Positions 60,035-64,000 of a stretch of 64,000 nt of DNA are shown in pieces. A program made the position numbers and the translations under genes. The stretch is taken from NCBI RefSeq assembly GCF_009789235.1, contig NZ_WSTB01000002.1, positions 124,001-188,000 on the forward strand. Reading direction: 5' to 3'. Origin of the DNA: Flavobacterium hydrocarbonoxydans. Lineage in GTDB: Bacteria; Bacteroidota; Bacteroidia; Flavobacteriales; Flavobacteriaceae. The notes beneath the pieces are model-generated. The model had not been told where the DNA came from, ran no database searches, and saw only the letters and a list, made by a program, of their open reading frames with translations. Numbering within the stretch: the stretch's first letter is position 1; each line of letters begins with the position of its first letter.

Positions 60035-60178
60035 ATGAAAACCGTCGAAGAATTACGTTTTGATCTGAATGTTAAGTTAATGAAGTTTAGAAGATTTCGT
60101 TTTGAAAACGGAAGCATAAACAATAGCCCTGTACAGGAAACCGAAAAAAAAGGTTTTTTCAAAAAGATATTTAGCTAA
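60035..60178 (+). CDS. Small Lys/Arg-rich protein (47 residues)
   Basis: The short ORF MKTVEELRFDLNVKLMKFRRF...NSPVQETEKKGFFKKIFS with a well-placed TAnnTTTG promoter 17 nt upstream. Basic and amphipathic, no signal peptide. The C-terminal GFFKKIFS could associate with membranes. Convergent with the ABC ATPase, whose stop overlaps its end by 4 nt. Function unknown. Confidence 0.55.
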   Translation: MKTVEELRFDLNVKLMKFRRFRFENGSINNSPVQETEKKGFFKKIFS

Positions 60179-60861
60179 GAATTAATAGTCATAAAAGCAG
60201 AGCTTGTGAGATAACCTTTCTCAACAAGCTCTGCTTTTTTATTGATATTGTGCACTTTACCTTCTTTTATCAAAAGCAACCGTGTCGAAATACGCATTAC
60301 ATTTTCATAATTATGATCGGTTATGATTATTCCTTTATTTTCAGCATTAGACCTGATCATTTCGTTTACCATTTCGATCATTAGAGGCGACAAACCATTA
60401 TAGGGCTCATCCAATAAAACAAATTTGGAAGAATTAAAAAGTATTGTTTTAATTTCGAGATAGCGCAATTCTCCAGTGGACAAGTGTCGTATCTTTTTTT
60501 TCAAAAGCGGCGAAATAAATTCATCTTTACTAAAAACATCCCTTTTTTGTTTATCGATCGATAATGAAATTGCTCTCTGAACAGACAGATGATTCGGAGT
60601 AAAATGATCCTGATGTAAATAATTAACTTCTTTAAACAACGCATTTGTATTATTTTTCGAAACTCCATCAATACGGATACATTTATTAGGCGCAGGAACT
60701 ATTCCGAAAATCACTTTCAACAAAGTCGATTTACCAGAACCATTTCTTCCCAACAAACCCACAATTTCTCCCGTTTCGCATTTCAGGTAAATATCCGAAA
60801 GAATACTCCTTTCATTATATTTCTTTTGAATGCCATCTACTTCTAAAATATGTTTTTTCAA
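60175..60861 (-). CDS. ABC transporter ATP-binding protein, TTG start
   Basis: A 228-residue ABC ATPase. Start chosen at TTG 60861, because the upstream gene ends ...TTGA with its TGA stop overlapping this TTG (a coupling overlap). An ATG at 60900 would give 13 odd residues. Walker A is GLLGRNGSGKSTLLK, Q loop VNYLHQDH, signature LSTGELRYLEI and Walker B KFVLLDEPYNG. A short form with H-loop THDHNYENV-like (ITDHNY). Works with the small membrane protein encoded upstream. Confidence 0.88.
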   Translation of the reverse strand: MKKHILEVDGIQKKYNERSILSDIYLKCETGEIVGLLGRNGSGKSTLLKVIFGIVPAPNKCIRIDGVSKNNTNALFKEVNYLHQDHFTPNHLSVQRAISLSIDKQKRDVFSKDEFISPLLKKKIRHLSTGELRYLEIKTILFNSSKFVLLDEPYNGLSPLMIEMVNEMIRSNAENKGIIITDHNYENVMRISTRLLLIKEGKVHNINKKAELVEKGYLTSSAFMTINS

Positions 60862-61097
60862 AATATTTTCTTTATTAAAAAAAGAACAAAAGCAGCACAT
60901 AAAGCCACAATAAAAGTCAAAATATAGCTCAATACTAAAAGCTGAATTTTAGAAATTCCGTTATTCGAATAAAACAAATAGTCGTTCTTATGGTAGATTT
61001 CTTTGTATCCAATACTCATCAAAAAACCAAAACTAAGAAATACTATAAAAAAACTATCAAAACCGCCAAATACGAGGGCAACTGCGCAAACCAGCAA
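60858..61097 (-). CDS. Small membrane partner of the ABC ATPase, 5' end uncertain
   Basis: The 79-residue ORF from TTG 61097 has three or four hydrophobic stretches (LLVCAVALVFGGFDSFFIVFLSFGF as separate helices, IQLLVLSYILTFIVALCAAFVLFLI). The frame stays open upstream with sequence ISIRKLHNIFEFFKTTLSIN to near 61166, so the real protein probably starts earlier, at a rare start such as ATA 61160 or ATC 61157 or a codon overlapping the nuclease stop. Its stop overlaps the ATPase TTG start (TTGA). It probably forms a minimal transporter or a regulatory partner; no clear permease family. Confidence 0.65.
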   Translation of the reverse strand: MLVCAVALVFGGFDSFFIVFLSFGFLMSIGYKEIYHKNDYLFYSNNGISKIQLLVLSYILTFIVALCAAFVLFLIKKIF

Positions 61098-61162
61098 GTT
61101 AATACTTAAAGTAGTTTTAAAGAATTCGAATATATTATGCAGCTTTCTGATAGAGATTATTT

Positions 61163-63928
61163 TTAAAGGATTGTTTCTTCGAAAGGAATATTGGTGTCAA
61201 AAATTTCTTTGAGCAGCAAAACAATTTCTTCTACATAATTATGGAGTATTTCATGAGAAACCACTTGCTCTAATTCTTTTTCTTCTTTAAAGCCAAAAGG
61301 CAAAAACCCTGATTTTAAATTTTTAAACGAAATAATTCCGGCTTCCATAGCAACACCATTAGCATGACCTTCATACATAAAGGCATAGGCCAGAACCTGA
61401 ATGATTTTGTCGTTTTTAAGCTCCTGTGTCAATCCATTCCATGATTTCAGGACAACATTGGCTTTATCGACTTTTCCGGTCTTATAATCAATAATTCGTA
61501 TTTTTCCGTTGCGAAGTTCAATTCGGTCAACATTTCCTTTTATTAAAACCGGAAAAGGCAGAGCCGGATGAATAAGTTCTCTTTCAAATGTTTGTTCCAA
61601 AGCAATAATCTGTACGGCATCGCCATTTTTAATCGATTCCAGTTCGAGTTTCAGAAAATTAAAAACATTTCGTTTTGCCACTTCAAAAGCCAGCAGGTTT
61701 CTTCCTTTTTTAATTTCGCCTTCTTTATAAACCAATTTGAATTGTTTTAAAACTTCCTCATCCAAAAGTTTAAAGCAATTAGAAAGATCTGCTTCCGAAA
61801 TAAATTTACCAATAAACGGTTGATATAAGGCTTCTAAAGTTTCGTGAATAATGGTGCCTAAAGTATTCAGGGCAATATTTTCCTCCACTTCTTCGACTTC
61901 CCGAATTCGTAAAATTTTCTGGAAATAAAAATCAATCGGATTCCGGATATAACTAGTCAATGCTGATGGCGAAAAACCTTTGGCTGCAATTTCCTTCAAA
62001 CGCTCCATAACCGCAGCTGATTTCTGCACCACCATGGGCTGGTAAGCACTCGCGGGCAAAACCGGATTATAAATATCAAAAGTCAAATTATGCTTCAGCT
62101 GTTTTTCCACTTCAAGCTGTGTTATAAATCGGCTGCGTTCACCGGCATCAAGACCATCATTTTCAGTATTATAAATCAGGTATATATTCTTTGCTCTTTG
62201 CAGTAAATGATAAAAATGATAGGTATAAATGGCGTCTTTTTCTTTAAACGTTGGCAAACCCAGTTCACGTTTCACATCATAAGGAATAAAAGAATTTTGA
62301 GATTTCCCGGCAGGAAACTTACCCTCATTCATTGATGTCACAATGACTGTTTCGAAATCCAGTACACGGCTTTCCAGCACACCCATAATCTGCAAACCAT
62401 TTAGGGGTTCTCCTTCAAATGAAACTTCGGCAACATCAATAACCTGTTTATAAATCGCATACAACGTCTGAATATTATCGATATGATGATGCTGAGAATA
62501 ATAATTAATCAATTTATTTATGACTTTGAAAACAGCAAAAACAAATGTCTTGGCTATTTTTTCTTCCTCATTATCATTATTAAAATTTTCTTTAATCAAA
62601 AGTAAAAGCGCCGATATATTTTCAAGAACCGCTACAGATCCATTTTCCCATTTCTGAAACAACAATCCGAATAAATTAGTTGGAGAAGGATTAAGTTCGA
62701 GCAAACGTTTATGAGTAATAAAAGTGTAATTATTCTCATTTATAATGGCAACCAGCTTACTGGTTTTTGCATACGGCTCTACAAGTGGATGCGTTAGAAT
62801 ATCCAGCACATCTTTATAATAAAAAACATAACTCTCCCCTTTTCTGGAAAGTGCATTAGTGTGCATTTTAAATAATTTTGCCACTAATATTTGGGACGGA
62901 TTATTTTTCCCCGAATAACCCATGGTGATATTCAATGCCCCAACCGAAGCTGGCAAAGAATACAAAACCGGCATTAGCAAATTTTCTTCACCAAGCACAA
63001 TAGCAACTTTATCCAGTGAAGAAATAGGATTTTCGTTAATTATATTTTCAACAATACTACCTGCAAGTTTAGCTTGCCCGATAGTTTTTGGAGTTCCAAT
63101 AACCTGAATGTTTTTAGGCTGCGAAAAATCATCTACAATCCAATCAAAAGAATTTGATTTATAATGTTTCCAGCTTTCTTTAAACCGACGAACAAAAAGT
63201 CCGGCATCGTGATACGGATCGTTTAAAAAAGTCTGATCAACATCCCAATATATTTTAGCCTGATCAAGAGCCAGAAGGTGTTGTACAATTTTTTCTTCAG
63301 CAGCATTTAAAGCATTAAATCCTGCAAAAACAAAAGTTTTATTTGAAATTGTATTTGAAAAGTGATTTAAATTATTAACCGCTTCTCTATAAATCAATCC
63401 CTGATAACCAAATCCTTTATTCAACAAATGATGATACAATGAATCATAGTACAGCGGAAGTAATTTCCAGAAATCAATATAATTCTCTAGTAATTTGGTT
63501 TTGTTTTCAACTTCAATTCCCCATTTTTTGATGTCTTCAATATCTTTTAGATAAGACAAAACATGATTAGAGTCTAATAAATAGCGATCAATTTCATTAA
63601 AATCCTGTAAAAGTGTTTTTGCCCAATTGGCAAATAATTCAAAAGATTGTTGATGTTGTTTTTCTGTAACCGAAAGATAAACTTCATAAAACTCAAATAA
63701 AAGTTCAATAGCATCAATAGAACGAACAGAAGCAACATCTTGTACAAAATCTTCGATGCTGATTATTTCTGGACAGAGAATAGTTTGTTCCGTTTGATTT
63801 TTCAACGCTTCAATCAAAAAAACCTTTGCTCTTTTATTAGGTAGTATTATGGTTATCTCAGCAAGTCTGTCTGCATAATCCTGAATTATAACAGCTGCAA
63901 TTTTTTCGAGAAAAGAAGTATTTATCAT
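61163..63928 (-). CDS. AddB/RecB-like PD-(D/E)XK exonuclease
   Basis: A 921-residue protein from the ATG at 63928 (MINTSFLEK). The N-terminal half shows UvrD/AddB-like organisation (LPNKRAKVFLIEAL in place of a Walker A, so ATPase activity is doubtful, VTSMNEGKFPAGKSQNSFIP as motif V-like), and the C-terminal 230 residues carry the PD-(D/E)XK nuclease core: HETLEALY, then GNVDRIEL...IRIIDYKTGKVD. It matches the PD-(D/E)XK nuclease family annotation common in Bacteroidota. Likely role in double-strand-break end processing. A terminator on its upstream side marks the window edge. Confidence 0.88.
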   Translation of the reverse strand: MINTSFLEKIAAVIIQDYADRLAEITIILPNKRAKVFLIEALKNQTEQTILCPEIISIEDFVQDVASVRSIDAIELLFEFYEVYLSVTEKQHQQSFELFANWAKTLLQDFNEIDRYLLDSNHVLSYLKDIEDIKKWGIEVENKTKLLENYIDFWKLLPLYYDSLYHHLLNKGFGYQGLIYREAVNNLNHFSNTISNKTFVFAGFNALNAAEEKIVQHLLALDQAKIYWDVDQTFLNDPYHDAGLFVRRFKESWKHYKSNSFDWIVDDFSQPKNIQVIGTPKTIGQAKLAGSIVENIINENPISSLDKVAIVLGEENLLMPVLYSLPASVGALNITMGYSGKNNPSQILVAKLFKMHTNALSRKGESYVFYYKDVLDILTHPLVEPYAKTSKLVAIINENNYTFITHKRLLELNPSPTNLFGLLFQKWENGSVAVLENISALLLLIKENFNNDNEEEKIAKTFVFAVFKVINKLINYYSQHHHIDNIQTLYAIYKQVIDVAEVSFEGEPLNGLQIMGVLESRVLDFETVIVTSMNEGKFPAGKSQNSFIPYDVKRELGLPTFKEKDAIYTYHFYHLLQRAKNIYLIYNTENDGLDAGERSRFITQLEVEKQLKHNLTFDIYNPVLPASAYQPMVVQKSAAVMERLKEIAAKGFSPSALTSYIRNPIDFYFQKILRIREVEEVEENIALNTLGTIIHETLEALYQPFIGKFISEADLSNCFKLLDEEVLKQFKLVYKEGEIKKGRNLLAFEVAKRNVFNFLKLELESIKNGDAVQIIALEQTFERELIHPALPFPVLIKGNVDRIELRNGKIRIIDYKTGKVDKANVVLKSWNGLTQELKNDKIIQVLAYAFMYEGHANGVAMEAGIISFKNLKSGFLPFGFKEEKELEQVVSHEILHNYVEEIVLLLKEIFDTNIPFEETIL

Positions 63929-63941
63929 TTGATAAAAATAA

Positions 63942-63975
63942 AAAAAGCCATTCAATTAAGAATGGCTTTTTAAAA
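63942..63975. terminator. Bidirectional hairpin at window end
   Basis: AAAAAGCCATTC (63942-63953) pairs with GAATGGCTTTTT (63960-63971), 6-nt loop, U-runs on both strands. Probably terminates a gene outside the window. Confidence 0.8.
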
Positions 63976-64000
63976 TTATTTGAAAACTAAATTATAGTTT

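Overview
The window looks like chromosome of a Flavobacterium-type member of the Bacteroidota. The DNA is AT-rich. Upstream regions carry the TAnnTTTG -7 element used by the Bacteroidota primary sigma factor, and several genes seem to start at TTG without a Shine-Dalgarno sequence. There is a giant secreted protein with a type IX secretion (T9SS) C-terminal sorting tail, an HMG-CoA synthase of the mevalonate route, a cytochrome b558-type succinate dehydrogenase and an LpxR-like outer-membrane lipid A deacylase. Assignment to Flavobacterium is inference; no 16S gene is present.

Layout. 1-5.8 kb: the end of an MFS exporter, a membrane protein, an exported alpha/beta hydrolase, a CarboxypepD_reg-like exported protein, a small Cys-rich protein, a seven-haem lipoprotein cytochrome, LpxH and QueD. 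6-11.3 kb: an enoyl-CoA hydratase homologue, tRNA-Ala(GGC) next to a decayed tRNA-Ala copy, YegP, then an accessory stretch with a PIN-domain gene, a GNAT, two small exported Flavobacterium-type proteins and two structured intergenic repeat elements. 11.4-18 kb: HMG-CoA synthase, divergent sdhCAB, and an orphan exported protein.

18-27.2 kb is the most interesting region: a GH20 hexosaminidase, a DeoR-family regulator and a six-gene minus-strand cluster (GntP permease, RidA, KDG kinase, KDPG aldolase, D-threonine aldolase/D-serine dehydratase-like PLP enzyme, M19 dipeptidase). An almost identical 17-18 bp motif occurs twice in tandem upstream of the permease and once, inverted, upstream of the GH20 gene. 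I propose an amino-sugar-acid (D-glucosaminate-like) catabolic regulon that feeds 2-keto-3-deoxygluconate into the lower Entner-Doudoroff steps.

27.2-40 kb: an omega-amidase-like nitrilase, a Big_5 lipoprotein, a 41-nt overlapping exported pair, methylmalonyl-CoA epimerase, tRNA-Met(CAT), a PID-CTERM-like small protein, ribE/pdxA divergent, and the YceD-rpmF-fabH-accB-accC lipid synthesis cluster. 40-45.5 kb: four tandem small exported PepSY-like proteins beside an NtrC-type sigma-54 activator and a convergent hybrid histidine kinase. Three TTACACACT repeats and a TTGGCACG box precede the array. 45.6-64 kb: an S9 peptidase, a FAD oxidoreductase, the giant T9SS fibronectin/jelly-roll protein, a peptidoglycan glycosyltransferase overlapping an LpxR homologue, aminopeptidase P with an alpha/beta hydrolase, a second alpha/beta hydrolase, two roadblock-like proteins, a small unannotated ORF, an ABC ATPase with a small membrane partner, and an AddB-like PD-(D/E)XK nuclease.
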